The notes beneath the pieces were generated by a model. That model was not told the origin of the DNA, did no database searches, and saw only the letters and a list, made by a program, of their open reading frames with translations. Of a stretch of 64,000 nucleotides of DNA, positions 18,303-28,323 are shown in pieces. Position 1 is the first letter of the stretch. Each line of letters opens with the position of its first letter. Source of the DNA: Gordonia hongkongensis (GTDB lineage: Bacteria > Actinomycetota > Actinomycetes > Mycobacteriales > Mycobacteriaceae); contig NZ_CP095552.1 of the NCBI RefSeq assembly GCF_023078355.1, positions 3,906,001 through 3,970,000 of the forward strand. Reading direction: 5' to 3'. The position numbers and the translations under genes are program-made.

Positions 18303-19367
18303 TCACCCGCCGGACGCTGGAACCCACCGTTCGTCGTCACGACGCCACAGCACGGGTACATGGTCGATGTGGGTGGCACCTGGGTTGAGCCACCACGTCG
18401 TGTCCGGACCCCAGCCGGCCAGCACGGTCGCCCCCTCCCGCCTCTCGAGCGCAATCTCGATCCCGGCGCTCGTCAGATAGCCGCTGACGCTCACATGGAC
18501 GGCGTCGAAGTCAGCGGCGAGGGCTTTCCAGTCGGGCATGAACCAGCGGCGATGCCGACCGGAGGTGTTGTACCAGTTCCATCTCCTCGACGCGGTCACC
18601 TCGAGTGGGTAGTGGTCGACCAGCCGAGCCCAGTCCGCGGGTGCCGCGACTTCGTATACCCGCGCGGGTTCGCCGACGGACACCGTCCAGACTCGGGCCT
18701 CCTCTCCGATCGAGGTGTCTTCCTCGGCGACGAGCTGCAACGCGCCGAGGCCCGGGCGGGCACGCGTCGTCTGCACCGTCCCCGCGGCTTACGGCGTCGA
18801 CCACCACTCGTCACTGAACGCGCGGTGAGGATTGCGCTCGAACTCCCGACGCGAGCGCGCCTCGCCGGCTTCGACGTGGGCCCGCCACTCATCCCACCGC
18901 ACGCACTCGCTCCGGCACGGCAGGGCGGACTCCGGAAGCGCCTCGTTTCCGAACGGGTAGGCGATCACGCGCTGGAGCGCGAGATCGACCGGGTCGTCCC
19001 ACCATGCACAGACCGGATGGCGGAGCAGCACCCCCGCTATCAGCTCGAGCACCGCAACGACTTCTGTTGCGGCATAGCGGATGTCCTCCTCGTCGGGAGG
19101 CTGCCAGTGCCGCGCGAAGTCCACCGCGTACCCGAGTGCACCCAGGAGCTCCGATTCATCCGCCGCCACGAGGCCTTCGACGTCGACGCTCCAAATCGCG
19201 GCCCGAACATCTGGAGATGTCCGAGGTCGCCGATACTGATCGACCCGTTCCCCGTGGCGTAACGGAATGACATGTTCGCGCAGAGGGATCGTCCGCGTCG
19301 CGTAGCGAGGATCTCTAGGGTGCGGGCCATCTCGCCGCCGGTATCGGTGCCGGATGCCGCACGCCAT
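18303..19367 (-). pseudogene. conserved hypothetical protein interrupted by an in-frame stop
   Basis: Two open stretches lie in the same frame, separated only by a TAA at 18789-18791. The upstream part ends SRREFERNPHRAFSDEWWSTP. The downstream part could restart at the GTG at 18776 and reads QTTRARPGLGALQLVAEEDT, then VYEVAAPADWARLVDHYPLEV and NWYNTSGRHRRWFMPDW. From memory, actinobacterial homologues run straight across this point, so one nonsense change appears to have split a single gene. Re-initiation into two polypeptides remains possible. The 5' end is uncertain; natural-looking coding begins around 19190. Function unknown. Confidence 0.6.
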
Positions 19368-19484
19368 CGGATTGGTGCTCGCGGCTTACCAGACCGCTGA
19401 GATGATGCACTCCGCGCTGTGGCGCGAACCGCCTTACCATCCCCCACCGACAACCGTCCGTCACCCACGAGAAGACGAAATTCG

Positions 19485-19513
19485 TTGCACACCAACCTAA
19501 TAGCCGGTAGAGT
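19485..19513 (+). promoter_or_regulatory. sigma70-type promoter of the DUF222/HNH gene
   Basis: TTGCAC (19485-19490), a 17-base spacer and TAGAGT (19508-19513) lie 37 bp upstream of the GTG start at 19550. The stretch is more AT-rich than its surroundings. This is a good match to the house-keeping actinobacterial promoter pattern. Confidence 0.55.
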
Positions 19514-19549
19514 TGGACCCACATTCGATTCACCACAGGGGGTGAGGTC

Positions 19550-21160
19550 GTGTTCGATTCCCAACGAGACGTCGGCACCGACGCGCCGACCCCTCGTGCG
19601 GTCGAATTGGTTGCCGATCTCCACCGCACCCTCGACAAGTTGCAGACCGTGGATCTGTCACCGTGTACCGATGCCGAACTCGCCGACGTGACCGCGGAAA
19701 CCGAACGCGCCATCGCACGGTTGACCGTCGCCGGTGACCGGCAGATCGATCAGGTCGAGGCCCGCGACCTGCCCCGCAAGGCCGGCTGCCGCACCCTCAT
19801 GCAGTACATGACACACCAGCTGCGGGTGTCGAACCCGATGCGACGCCGTAAGCAGATGGACGCCACCGCCCACCGCACCAGCCTCGGCGGCGAACTCCTC
19901 CCACCCGAATACCCCTGCCTCGCCGAAGCTTTCGCACAAGGCGCGGTCGGCACCGCACACGTACAAGCCACCCTCGACGTCCTCGACCGCATCCCGGGCA
20001 CCATCGACCACGACATCAAGGTCGCCGCCGAACGACAGATGGCCGAGATCGCCACCGACCACACACCCGCCGACATCACCCAACTCGGTGCCCGCCTGCT
20101 CGCTCACCTCGACCCCGACGGCACCCTGACCGACGACACCGACCAGAAACGACGCCGCGGCCTGTGGATCGGACGGCAACGCGCTGACGGCACCGCCAAA
20201 ATCTCGGGCACCCTGACCCCCGCACTCGCCGCCCGACTCACGATGATGTTCGCCGTGTGGGGCAAACCCGGACTCAACAACCCCGACGACCCCGCCTCAC
20301 CAAGCGGACCGGCCGGCACCGCCGACCCCGACGCCCTGGCCTCGGCAGCCGACCGCGACGGTCGCACTCTCGCCCAAACGAATCACGACGCCCTCGACGC
20401 CGCACTGGCCGCAGGCTTCGCCGACGGCACACTCGGCACCTCGCACCGAGGCCTGCCCGTGCAACTGATCATCAAAGCCGACCTCGGGGACCTGATCCGA
20501 GAAGCCGGACTCGCCACCACCGCCACCGGCACCCTGCTACCCGTCCGGGACCTGATCGCGATGGCCGCCGACATGCAACCGTGGCTGGCGATCTTCAAAG
20601 ACGCCACCACCGTTCCGCTGTACTTCGGGCGCGGCAAACGCCTCGCCACCCGCGAACAACGCCTCGTCTCCTTCGCCCGCCCCGATGGGGAAGTGTGCTC
20701 GGCTCCCGGGTGCGATCAGCCCGCCACCCACATCGAGCTTCATCACGCCGAACGAGACTGGGCCGAGGGCGGACTCACCGACATCGATGACCTCGCACCG
20801 GCCTGTCCCCGCCACAACCGCATGGTCGGCGACCAACCCGGCCAATACACCACCCGGATCGTCCGGTCCGGGCCAGACGAAGGCCGCTGCCTCTGGCGAT
20901 TGAACGCCGAACCCGGCGCACCACCCAACCCCGAACGCCTCAACCGCCGACCCGACATACCCAAGCGGTTGCAGGCCCACCTCGAACAAGTGCGGCGAGA
21001 GATCCACGGACGCAACACGTCCGGCGATCAGACACGCCCCCAGCAACAACCCGTATGGCCGATCGTCGACTACTGGCCAGCGGCCCTCCCGCCACTGCGC
21101 CCGGGCCAGACCTATACGCCGGTCGAGGCGTGTCTCGCCGAACTTCTGGTACGAAACTGA
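19550..21160 (+). CDS. DUF222/HNH endonuclease domain protein (13E12 repeat family)
   Basis: 536 residues from a GTG start behind GGGGGTGAGG. The long helical DUF222 region occupies roughly residues 20-330. The C-terminal HNH region (about 385-430) reads CSAPGCDQPATHIELHHAERDWAEGG, then DLAPACPRHNRMV, with both CxxxC-type metal ligands and the HH pair. These genes are present in many near-identical copies in Mycobacteriales, and their cellular role is unsettled. A second, more distant member is at 62578-63891. The convergent map gene follows beyond a palindromic terminator. Confidence 0.9.
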   Translation: MFDSQRDVGTDAPTPRAVELVADLHRTLDKLQTVDLSPCTDAELADVTAETERAIARLTVAGDRQIDQVEARDLPRKAGCRTLMQYMTHQLRVSNPMRRRKQMDATAHRTSLGGELLPPEYPCLAEAFAQGAVGTAHVQATLDVLDRIPGTIDHDIKVAAERQMAEIATDHTPADITQLGARLLAHLDPDGTLTDDTDQKRRRGLWIGRQRADGTAKISGTLTPALAARLTMMFAVWGKPGLNNPDDPASPSGPAGTADPDALASAADRDGRTLAQTNHDALDAALAAGFADGTLGTSHRGLPVQLIIKADLGDLIREAGLATTATGTLLPVRDLIAMAADMQPWLAIFKDATTVPLYFGRGKRLATREQRLVSFARPDGEVCSAPGCDQPATHIELHHAERDWAEGGLTDIDDLAPACPRHNRMVGDQPGQYTTRIVRSGPDEGRCLWRLNAEPGAPPNPERLNRRPDIPKRLQAHLEQVRREIHGRNTSGDQTRPQQQPVWPIVDYWPAALPPLRPGQTYTPVEACLAELLVRN

Positions 21161-21201
21161 CCGCGCAACAACAGGACAGCATCCAAGAACTTCAAGCCCT
21201 A

Positions 21202-21244
21202 CAGTGCGGGATTCGTATCGGTTCCCGTTACGAATCCCGCACTG
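21202..21244. terminator. palindromic bidirectional terminator between the 13E12 gene and map
   Basis: Perfect 16-bp arms (21202-21217 and 21229-21244; CAGTGCGGGATTCGTA on the left) flank an 11-base loop. It lies between two convergent genes and should terminate both. The long perfect match with mid-range GC suggests it may also be a member of a repeat family. Confidence 0.8.
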
Positions 21245-21252
21245 GCGTGGAG

Positions 21253-22050
21253 TCAGACCGGGCGCGGGGTGAGGATACGGGGTCCGTCGGCGGTCACCGC
21301 GACGGTGTGTTCCCAATGGGCGGAACGCGAACCGTCGTCGGTGACGACTGTCCAGTCGTCGTCGAGGACGGTGGTGTCCGTGGTGCCCAGCGTCAGCATC
21401 GGCTCGATGGCCAGGGTGGAGCCGATCACGAGCGTCGGCCCCTTGCCGGGTTCACCCTCGTTCGCCAGGAACGGTTCCATGTGCATCTCGCGGCCGATGC
21501 CGTGGCCGCCGTAACCGTCGACGATGCCGAAGGGCCGGCCGAACTTCTTCTCCGCGGCGCGCGTGCCGAGTTCGATGGCGTGGGAGATGTCGGTGAGGCG
21601 AGCGCCGTCGACCATGGCCGCGATCCCCGCCTCCATCGACAGCCGCGTCGCCTCGGAGAGTTCCTCGTCGGCGGTGGACAGTTCCCCGACCCCGAAGGTC
21701 CAGGCCGAGTCCCCGTGCCAGCCGTCGAGGATGGCGCCGCAATCGATCGACACCAGATCGCCGTCGGCGAGAACGACGTCCGCGGACGGGATGCCGTGGA
21801 CGACGACGTCGTTCACCGAGCTGCAGATGGATCCGGGAAAGCCGTGGTAGCCCTTGAACGAGGGCACCGCCCCGGCCCCCCGGATCACGGATTCGGCGAC
21901 CTCGTCGAGATCGAGGGTGCTGACCCCCGGCTTCGCCGCATCGCGCACCGCGACGAGCGCGGCCCCGACGACCGCGCCCGCCGCGGCCATGGCATCGAGC
22001 TCGCCCGCACTGCGGAAGGGGACGACGCGCTTGCGCTTACGAAAACCCAT
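21253..22050 (-). CDS. map: type I methionine aminopeptidase
   Basis: 265 residues. All five metal ligands are visible: Asp in [17 protein letters not shown] (two Asp), His in [10 protein letters not shown], Glu in [10 protein letters not shown] and Glu in HWEHTVAV. It removes the initiator Met from nascent proteins. The gene follows adk in the secY-adk-map block, 53 bp downstream. The usual next gene, infA, is 13 kb away here. Confidence 0.96.
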   Translation of the reverse strand: MGFRKRKRVVPFRSAGELDAMAAAGAVVGAALVAVRDAAKPGVSTLDLDEVAESVIRGAGAVPSFKGYHGFPGSICSSVNDVVVHGIPSADVVLADGDLVSIDCGAILDGWHGDSAWTFGVGELSTADEELSEATRLSMEAGIAAMVDGARLTDISHAIELGTRAAEKKFGRPFGIVDGYGGHGIGREMHMEPFLANEGEPGKGPTLVIGSTLAIEPMLTLGTTDTTVLDDDWTVVTDDGSRSAHWEHTVAVTADGPRILTPRPV

Positions 22051-22103
22051 GCCCTACAGCGATTCCTCGGTTGTCAAAGACTGTGCGGTCAGAACGCAGC
22101 GGG

Positions 22104-22658
22104 TCAGGAGACGCCGGCGCCGAGCGCGCTCAGGACGCGCTGGTGGACGCCCTGGATGTCACCGACCGCGTCGATCGTCTTGACCTGGTCGCCGTAGTAC
22201 GCGAGCAGCGGCGCGGTCTCCCGGGTGTAGACGTCCATCCGGTTGCGGATGACCTCTTCGGTGTCGTCGGCGCGGCCACGCGCCAGCATGCGCTCCACGA
22301 CGACGTCGGTGTCGACGACGAACGAGAGCACGGCGTCGAGCGAGGCGTCGAGATTCGCCAGGATGTCGTTCAGCGCGTCGGCCTGCTCGGTCGAGCGCGG
22401 GAAACCGTCGAGGATGAAACCCTTCGACGCATCCGGCTCGCCGACGCGGGCGCGGACCATGTCCACCGTGATTTCGGACGGGACGAGGTTGCCGGCGTCG
22501 AGGTACTTCTTGGCCTCCACACCCACGGCGGTGCCCTGGGAGATGTTGGCGCGGAAGAGGTCACCGGTCGAGATGTGGGGGATCCCGAGTGCTTCGCTCA
22601 AAAGCTCCGCCTGGGTGCCTTTACCTGCTCCGGGCGGGCCGAGAATGACAAGTCTCAC
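22104..22658 (-). CDS. adk: adenylate kinase
   Basis: 184 residues. P-loop [10 protein letters not shown] at the start, [10 protein letters not shown], and [13 protein letters not shown] are standard. The LID is the short form without zinc cysteines, as is normal for mycobacterial enzymes. It interconverts AMP + ATP and 2 ADP. Its ATG overlaps the secY stop by four bases, so it is translationally coupled. Confidence 0.97.
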   Translation of the reverse strand: MRLVILGPPGAGKGTQAELLSEALGIPHISTGDLFRANISQGTAVGVEAKKYLDAGNLVPSEITVDMVRARVGEPDASKGFILDGFPRSTEQADALNDILANLDASLDAVLSFVVDTDVVVERMLARGRADDTEEVIRNRMDVYTRETAPLLAYYGDQVKTIDAVGDIQGVHQRVLSALGAGVS

Positions 22659-23982
22659 TTCAAGAATCCTTCGTACTTGCGTTGCATCAACTGACTGTTG
22701 ATCTGCTTCATCGTGTCCAGACCCACGCCGACCATGATCAGTACGGCCGTACCACCGAACGGCAGGTTCTGGACGTTGCCGCTGTTACCGATCTCGAGGA
22801 ACAGGTTCGGGAGTACCGCGATGATACCGAGGTAGATCGAGCCCGGCAGAGTGATGCGACTGAGCACATACCCGAGGTATTCGGCCGTGGGCGCTCCCGG
22901 ACGGATGCCCGGGATGAATCCACCGTACTTCTTCATCTCGTCGGCGCGCTCCTCCGGATTGAACGTCACCGCCACGTAGAAGTACGTGAAGAAGATGATC
23001 ATCAGGAAGTAGACGGCGATGTAGACGCCGTTGCTCGGATCGGTCAGGTACCTGGTGACGTATTCCTGCCAGGTCGACTGCGTCCCATCGGGATTGCGCG
23101 TGAGTTCGACGATCAGCTGTGGCAGATACAGCAGCGACGAGGCGAAGATCACCGGGATGACGCCCGCCTGATTGACCTTCAGCGGCAGGTAGGTCGACGA
23201 CCCGCCGTACATCTTGCGGCCCACCATGCGCTTTGCGTACTGCACCGGGATGCGGCGCTGACCCTGCTCGATGAACACGACGCCGGCGACGATGATCAGC
23301 GCGGCGACACAGACCAGGGCGAAGACGAGTCCGCCGCGGCTGTTGAGGATGGTGCGACCTTCGGCGGGGATACGCGCGGCGATACCGGCGAAGATCAGCA
23401 GCGACATGCCGTTGCCGATGCCGCGCTCGGTGATGAGCTCACCGAACCACATGACGACACAGGCGCCGGCGGTCATGACGAGCACGATGATCGACAGACC
23501 GAAGATGCTCTGGTCGTTGAGGACTTCGCCGCTCTGCGCACAGGACTGCGGAAGGAGCTGGCCACGATCGGCGAGGGCCACGATGCCCGTCGACTGCAGG
23601 AGTGCGAGGGCCACGGCCAGGTAGCGCGTGTACTGCGTCATCTTGGCCTGGCCGGCCTGGCCCTCCTTGCGGAGTTGCTCGAAGCGCGGGATGACCACGG
23701 TCAGCAGCTGCACGATGATGGCCGCCGTGATGTACGGCATGATGCCGATCGCGAACACCGACAGCTGCAGCAGCGCGCCGCCGGAGAACAGGTTGATCAG
23801 GGAGTAGACCGAGCTCGACTCACCGGACGAGACCTCGTCGAGACACGCCTGCACGGCCTGGTAGTCGACACCCGGCGACGGGACGGTCGCTCCCAGCCGA
23901 TACAGGATGATGATGCCGAGAACGAAGAGGATCTTCTTCCTCAGATCCGGCGTCCGAATGGCCGCGAAGAGGGGGAAAGCAC
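22655..23982 (-). CDS. secY: protein translocase subunit SecY, start region frame-disrupted
   Basis: Ten membrane helices and all SecY landmarks are present: [15 protein letters not shown] at the N-terminus, the [19 protein letters not shown] segment and the [17 protein letters not shown] loop. The expected start is the GTG at 23982, with AGGAGG five bases upstream (23988-23993). However, that GTG is one base out of frame with the rest. The mismatch falls at a run of five G on the plus strand (23971-23975). One more base would give [14 protein letters not shown]. No good in-frame start exists nearby. SecY forms the essential membrane channel for protein export, so a sequence error is the likeliest explanation. 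Confidence 0.9.
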
Positions 23983-24188
23983 TAACTCCTCCTAGTAACG
24001 ACCACGCGAGGTCTACGTTCCGGGTCGGTGCGACCCGACCCCCGTGTGCTCGGCAATCGACGATGATCTTTCGGGATGCGGCAGTCTTGGGCGTGTCCGG
24101 CAGGACAACCTCTGAGACTCTAACAGTCACACCGAAACGCCCCGGTCGGGCGGCAGCGATGCTGCCGCCCGACCGCGGTGTGTGTCCG

Positions 24189-24629
24189 TCAGAGTTCGGT
24201 GACGCTGCCACCGGCAGCGGCGATCTTCTCCTTGGCGGAGGCGGTGAACTTGTCGGCGGTGATGTCGACCTTGACCGACAGGTCACCGTCGCCGAGAACC
24301 TTCACCAGCTTGTTCTTGCGAACGGCCCCGGCCGCGACGAGCTCGTCGACGCCGATGGTGCCGCCCTGCGGGAACAGGCGGGCGATGTCGCCGACGTTGA
24401 CGACCTGGTACTCGATCCGGTTGCGGTTGGTGAAGCCCTTGAGCTTCGGCAGCCGCATGTGGATCGGCATCTGGCCACCCTCGAAGCCGGCGGGCACGTT
24501 CTTGCGTGCCTTGGTGCCCTTGGTGCCGCGACCGGCGGTCTTACCCTTGGACCCCTCACCGCGACCCACGCGGGTCTTGTCGGTCTTCGACCCCGGAGCG
24601 GGGCGAAGGTGATGGAGTTTGATGGTCAT
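24189..24629 (-). CDS. rplO: 50S ribosomal protein L15
   Basis: 146 residues with the N-terminal basic region ([20 protein letters not shown]), the [18 protein letters not shown] motif and the [19 protein letters not shown] end. L15 is a late-assembly protein of the large subunit. Its start overlaps the rpmD stop by four bases. A 206-bp gap separates it from secY. Confidence 0.98.
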   Translation of the reverse strand: MTIKLHHLRPAPGSKTDKTRVGRGEGSKGKTAGRGTKGTKARKNVPAGFEGGQMPIHMRLPKLKGFTNRNRIEYQVVNVGDIARLFPQGGTIGVDELVAAGAVRKNKLVKVLGDGDLSVKVDITADKFTASAKEKIAAAGGSVTEL

Positions 24630-24811
24630 GCTTGAACCTCTTCGACTGTCACGAGGTGACGAACCGCGTTGATGAGGCCGCGGTTGATCGGCGTGTCCTC
24701 GCGGGTGACGGTCTGGCGGATGCCCTTGAGTCCGAGGGTCCGCAGGCTGTCACGCTGGTTGCTCTTGGTACCGATGGTGCCCTTGACCTGAGTGATCTTC
24801 AGCTGAGCCAT
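24626..24811 (-). CDS. rpmD: 50S ribosomal protein L30
   Basis: 61 residues from the ATG at 24811, the start [20 protein letters not shown], and the L30 motif [10 protein letters not shown]. The frame is open further upstream within rpsE, but not naturally. It starts two bases after the rpsE stop. Confidence 0.97.
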   Translation of the reverse strand: MAQLKITQVKGTIGTKSNQRDSLRTLGLKGIRQTVTREDTPINRGLINAVRHLVTVEEVQA

Positions 24812-24813
24812 GA

Positions 24814-25461
24814 TCAGACCCCCTGTCCTGCGCGAGCGCGGAGCATACCGGCCGGGGCGACGTCCTCGATCGGCAGACCGCGGCGGGCCGCGACCTCTTC
24901 GGGACGCTGCAGCATCTTGAGTGCCGCGACGGTGGCGTGCACGACGTTGATGGCGTTGTCCGAGCCGAGGCTCTTGGCGAGGACGTCGTGGACGCCCGCG
25001 CACTCGAGCACGGCACGCACCGCGCCACCGGCGATCACACCGGTACCGGGGCTGGCCGGGCGGAGCATGACGACACCGGCGGCGGCCTCACCCTGGACCG
25101 GGTGGGTCACGGTGCCGGCGATCAGGGGCACGCGGAAGAAGTTCTTGCGAGCTTCCTCGACACCCTTCTGGATCGCGGCCGGGACTTCCTTGGCCTTGCC
25201 GTAGCCGACGCCGACCATGCCCTGGCCGTCGCCGACGACCACGAGAGCGGTGAACGAGAAACGACGTCCACCCTTGACCACCTTCGAGACGCGGTTGATG
25301 GTCACCACGCGCTCGAGCTGGTTGCGGTCCTGGTCGCGGCCGCCACGATCGCGGCGGTCGCCGCGGCCACCGCCGCGACGGTCGTTGCCGCCGCCCTGGT
25401 TGTTCTGGTTGTTGTCGTTACCGGCGGGTCCGTTTCCGCCGTCACGCTGACGTCCGGGCAT
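24814..25461 (-). CDS. rpsE: 30S ribosomal protein S5
   Basis: 215 residues. An unusually long Asn/Gly/Arg/Asp-rich leader (about residues 1-45, with [19 protein letters not shown]) precedes the S5 core ([34 protein letters not shown]). The core ends with the usual [19 protein letters not shown]5 contributes to decoding accuracy. The disordered leader is typical of several actinobacteria. Confidence 0.97.
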   Translation of the reverse strand: MPGRQRDGGNGPAGNDNNQNNQGGGNDRRGGGRGDRRDRGGRDQDRNQLERVVTINRVSKVVKGGRRFSFTALVVVGDGQGMVGVGYGKAKEVPAAIQKGVEEARKNFFRVPLIAGTVTHPVQGEAAAGVVMLRPASPGTGVIAGGAVRAVLECAGVHDVLAKSLGSDNAINVVHATVAALKMLQRPEEVAARRGLPIEDVAPAGMLRARAGQGV

Positions 25462-25507
25462 CAGAGGTTCCCTCCGGTCATGTGGGTGTAGCTGTTCGAG
25501 ATGGTCA

Positions 25508-25912
25508 TCAGAAGCTCAGGCCTCCCTCGCGGGCGGCGTCGGCGAGCGCGGCGATCCGGCCGTGGTAGTCCTTGCCGCCACGGTCGAACACGACGGCGTC
25601 GACGCCGGCAGCCTTGGCGCGGGCGGCGATGAGCTCGCCGACCTTGCGGGCCTGCGCGGACTTGTCGCCGCCGGCCGCACGCACATCGGCCTCGATCGTC
25701 GATGCCGCGGCCAGCGTCTTGCCGGCCAGGTCGTCGATCAACTGGACGTGGATGTGGCGCGAGCTGCGCTTGACCGCGAGACGCGGACGGGCCGGGGTTC
25801 CGCTGACCTTCTTGCGGAGGCGGAAGTGACGGTTGCCGGTCGCCTTGCGACGACGCGTCGAGACGTCCTTGCCGATCGGCTTGCGCACTGTCTTGGTAGC
25901 TGAATCACTCAT
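25508..25912 (-). CDS. rplR: 50S ribosomal protein L18
   Basis: 134 residues: basic N-terminus, [32 protein letters not shown] and the terminal [21 protein letters not shown]18 binds 5S rRNA. Its start follows the rplF stop by three bases. Confidence 0.98.
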   Translation of the reverse strand: MSDSATKTVRKPIGKDVSTRRRKATGNRHFRLRKKVSGTPARPRLAVKRSSRHIHVQLIDDLAGKTLAAASTIEADVRAAGGDKSAQARKVGELIAARAKAAGVDAVVFDRGGKDYHGRIAALADAAREGGLSF

Positions 25913-25915
25913 GGC

Positions 25916-26452
25916 TTACTTACCCGTCTTTCCGACCTTGCGACGGATCTGCTCACCCTCGTAGCGAATGCCCTTGCCCTTGTAGGGGTCCGGACGACGC
26001 AGGCGGCGGATGACCGCCGAGATCTCGCCGACTTGCTGCTTGTCGATACCCGAGACCGAGAACTTCGTCGGGGACTCCACGGCGAACGTGATGCCCGCCG
26101 GGGCCTCGATCGGCACGGGATGGCTGTAACCGAGCGCGAACTCGAGGTCGCTGCCCTTGGCCTGCACGCGGTAACCGACACCGAAGATCTCCATCTTCTT
26201 GGTGTAGCCCTGCGTGACGCCCACGACGAGGTTGTTCACGAGCGAACGGCTCAGGCCGTGCAGCGCGCGGCTGCGACGCTCGTCGTTGGGGCGGGTCACG
26301 ACGATGGAGTTGTCCTCCTTGGCGACCGAGATGGGCTCGGAGACGGTGAGCGAGAGCTCACCCTTGGGGCCCTTCACGGTGACGTTCTGGCCGTCGATGG
26401 TGACGTCCACGCCCGCGGGGATCTCGATGGGGTTCTTTCCGATACGCGACAT
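25916..26452 (-). CDS. rplF: 50S ribosomal protein L6
   Basis: 178 residues, starting [19 protein letters not shown], with the duplicated L6 fold and the C-terminal [16 protein letters not shown] motif. L6 sits near the factor-binding site of the large subunit. Confidence 0.98.
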   Translation of the reverse strand: MSRIGKNPIEIPAGVDVTIDGQNVTVKGPKGELSLTVSEPISVAKEDNSIVVTRPNDERRSRALHGLSRSLVNNLVVGVTQGYTKKMEIFGVGYRVQAKGSDLEFALGYSHPVPIEAPAGITFAVESPTKFSVSGIDKQQVGEISAVIRRLRRPDPYKGKGIRYEGEQIRRKVGKTGK

Positions 26453-26467
26453 GTGTTGTTACCTCCC

Positions 26468-26866
26468 CTACCAGACGTAGGCGAGGACTTCGCCGCCCAC
26501 GCCCTGGTTGGCTGCCTGGCGATCGGTGAGCAGGCCCGACGACGTGGAGATGATGGCCACGCCGAGGCCGCCCAGAACCTTGGGCAGGTTGGTGGACTTT
26601 GCATAGACCCGGAGACCGGGCTTGGAGACGCGGCGCAGACCGGCGATGGAGCGCTCGCGACTCGGGCCGTACTTCAGGGAGACGACGAGGTTCTTCCCGA
26701 CCTCCGCGTCTTCGGTGCGGTAGTCGGTGATGTAGCCCTCGCGCTTGAGGATCTCGGCGATGTTCACCTTGATCTTCGACGAGGGCAGTGTCACCTCGTC
26801 GTGGTACGCCGAGTTGGCGTTACGCAGACGCGTCAAGAAGTCTGCGATCGGGTCAGTCATGGTCAT
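26468..26866 (-). CDS. rpsH: 30S ribosomal protein S8
   Basis: 132 residues, [20 protein letters not shown] at the start and [13 protein letters not shown] near the end. S8 binds the central domain of 16S rRNA and is the classic translational repressor of the spc operon. Here it is the first gene: no rpsN or rplE precedes it, and the 273 bp upstream lead to a divergent gene. The operon is therefore split, as in Corynebacterium. Confidence 0.98.
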   Translation of the reverse strand: MTMTDPIADFLTRLRNANSAYHDEVTLPSSKIKVNIAEILKREGYITDYRTEDAEVGKNLVVSLKYGPSRERSIAGLRRVSKPGLRVYAKSTNLPKVLGGLGVAIISTSSGLLTDRQAANQGVGGEVLAYVW

Positions 26867-27065
26867 GGGTGACCGTCAACCTTTCTCGTAGCGGTTCCCA
26901 TACAGCGCCGGTGGCCGGAAAAATCCCGGTGACCTGCGGTGGGCCTTCCACGAAGTGGATAGTTGTTTGGAGAAGGTTCTCGCCGCCGATGCCCTTGGCT
27001 TTTCGCCGGCACCGGAGACTATTCAGTTGTGTCCCGGACACCTGAGGTGCACAGGCAACCGGTCT

Positions 27066-27094
27066 AGTGTAGGGAATCCGCAGCGTAGACCCAA
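27066..27094 (-). promoter_or_regulatory. probable promoter of the rpsH-map operon
   Basis: Reading on the minus strand: TTGGGT (27094-27089), a 17-base spacer and TACACT (27071-27066). It lies about 200 bp upstream of rpsH, which leaves a long untranslated leader in which regulation (for example by S8) could occur. The location fits an operon that starts at rpsH. The match was found by eye. Confidence 0.5.
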
Positions 27095-27139
27095 ATCGGC
27101 ACCGGTCGGCAGTGGCGACCATCAGGCACCATCGAGGGT

Positions 27140-28240
27140 ATGGATCGACGCAAACTCCTCAAAACGGGCCTGCTCGGGGCCGGGCTGCTCGGCATCACCG
27201 GTACGTCGCTGGTGACCGGGTGCGCCACCGACGATCCGCCGACGCGGGATCGATCCGGCTCGGGTCCGACGGGCACGTCCGCAGACGCCGCGTCGGTCGA
27301 GACCGTCGCATCCGGGCTGAACGTGCCGTGGGCGCTGGCCTTCCTCGGTGACGGCGATGCCCTCGTCACCCAGCGCGACGACGCCACGATCGTCCGGGTG
27401 TCCCCTGGGGGTGAGGTCCGGACCGTCGGCGAGTTCGCTGACGCCGCTCCCCGCGGCGAAGGCGGGTTGCAGGGCATCGCGGTGGCGCCAGGCGACGAGA
27501 GCGCGGTGTTCGTCTACTACACGACCGCCACCGACAATCGGCTGGTGCGCCTGGACTTCGACGGCGACCGGCTCACCCGTCCCCGACCGCTGATCACCGG
27601 ACTCGACGCGGCCTACAACCATCACGGCGGCGCCCTCGCCTTCGGTTCGGACGGAAGCCTGTTCGTCGCGGTCGGCGATGCCGCCGTACCCGAGGTCGCC
27701 CAGGACGTCACCGCGTTGAACGGCAAGATCCTGCGGGTGGACCGGGATGGCCGCCCGTGGCCGGGCAACCCGTTCGGCAACGAGGTCCACTCGTACGGGC
27801 ACCGCAACGTCGAGGGCCTGGCCTTCGACGGCGCAGGCCGGCTGTGGGCCAGTGAGTTCGGACAGAACCGTCGTGACGAGCTCAATCTGATCCGACCGGG
27901 TGGCAACTACGGGTGGCCGGAGGTCGAAGGCGATTCCGATGATCCGCGGTTCGTCGCGCCGGCCGCCACCTGGACCACGCAGGAGGCGTCCCCGGCCGGG
28001 CTGGCGATCATCGGCGACCGCGCCTACATGGCCGCGCTCCGCGGCCGGCGGCTGTGGGAGATACCGCTCACGGGGTCGGCCGCCGGCGAGCCGGTGAGCA
28101 GGTACGCCGACGAGTTCGGCCGGCTGCGCGTCGTGGCCGCCGCGCCCGACGGCTCACTGTGGTTCGGCACGAGCAACACCGACGGACGCGGCCGGCCGGC
28201 CGACGGGGACGATCGTCTGCTCCGGATGCGGCTCGGCTGA
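27140..28240 (+). CDS. PQQ-dependent sugar (aldose) dehydrogenase lipoprotein
   Basis: 366 residues. The N-terminus MDRRKLLKTGLLGAG has paired basic residues followed by lipobox LVTGC (residues 26-30). The six-bladed beta-propeller of the soluble glucose dehydrogenase family follows: LNVPWALAFLGDGDALVTQR, GGLQGIAVAP, the active-site YNHHGGALAFG, GHRNVEGLAFD and GGNYGWPEVEGD. It should oxidise aldoses outside the membrane if PQQ is available. No PQQ biosynthesis genes are seen nearby. It is divergent from rpsH. Confidence 0.9.
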   Translation: MDRRKLLKTGLLGAGLLGITGTSLVTGCATDDPPTRDRSGSGPTGTSADAASVETVASGLNVPWALAFLGDGDALVTQRDDATIVRVSPGGEVRTVGEFADAAPRGEGGLQGIAVAPGDESAVFVYYTTATDNRLVRLDFDGDRLTRPRPLITGLDAAYNHHGGALAFGSDGSLFVAVGDAAVPEVAQDVTALNGKILRVDRDGRPWPGNPFGNEVHSYGHRNVEGLAFDGAGRLWASEFGQNRRDELNLIRPGGNYGWPEVEGDSDDPRFVAPAATWTTQEASPAGLAIIGDRAYMAALRGRRLWEIPLTGSAAGEPVSRYADEFGRLRVVAAAPDGSLWFGTSNTDGRGRPADGDDRLLRMRLG

Positions 28241-28323
28241 CCACAGTTCCGGCGCGCGGACCAGAAGCCATCCGACGGGCGCCGATCGGTTCTGTACGGA
28301 ATCGACAGTTCGATTCTCGAATC

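Noticed and set aside
19040..19624. Minus-strand ORF of 194 codons overlapping the 13E12 promoter region
   Set aside because: Only a short middle part looks protein-like. It would run through the promoter and start of the 13E12 gene and has no ribosome-binding site.
23983..24286. N-terminal extension of SecY of about 100 residues
   Set aside because: Low-complexity and not SecY-like. The AGGAGG-GTG at 23982 marks the true start, with a frame break just after it.
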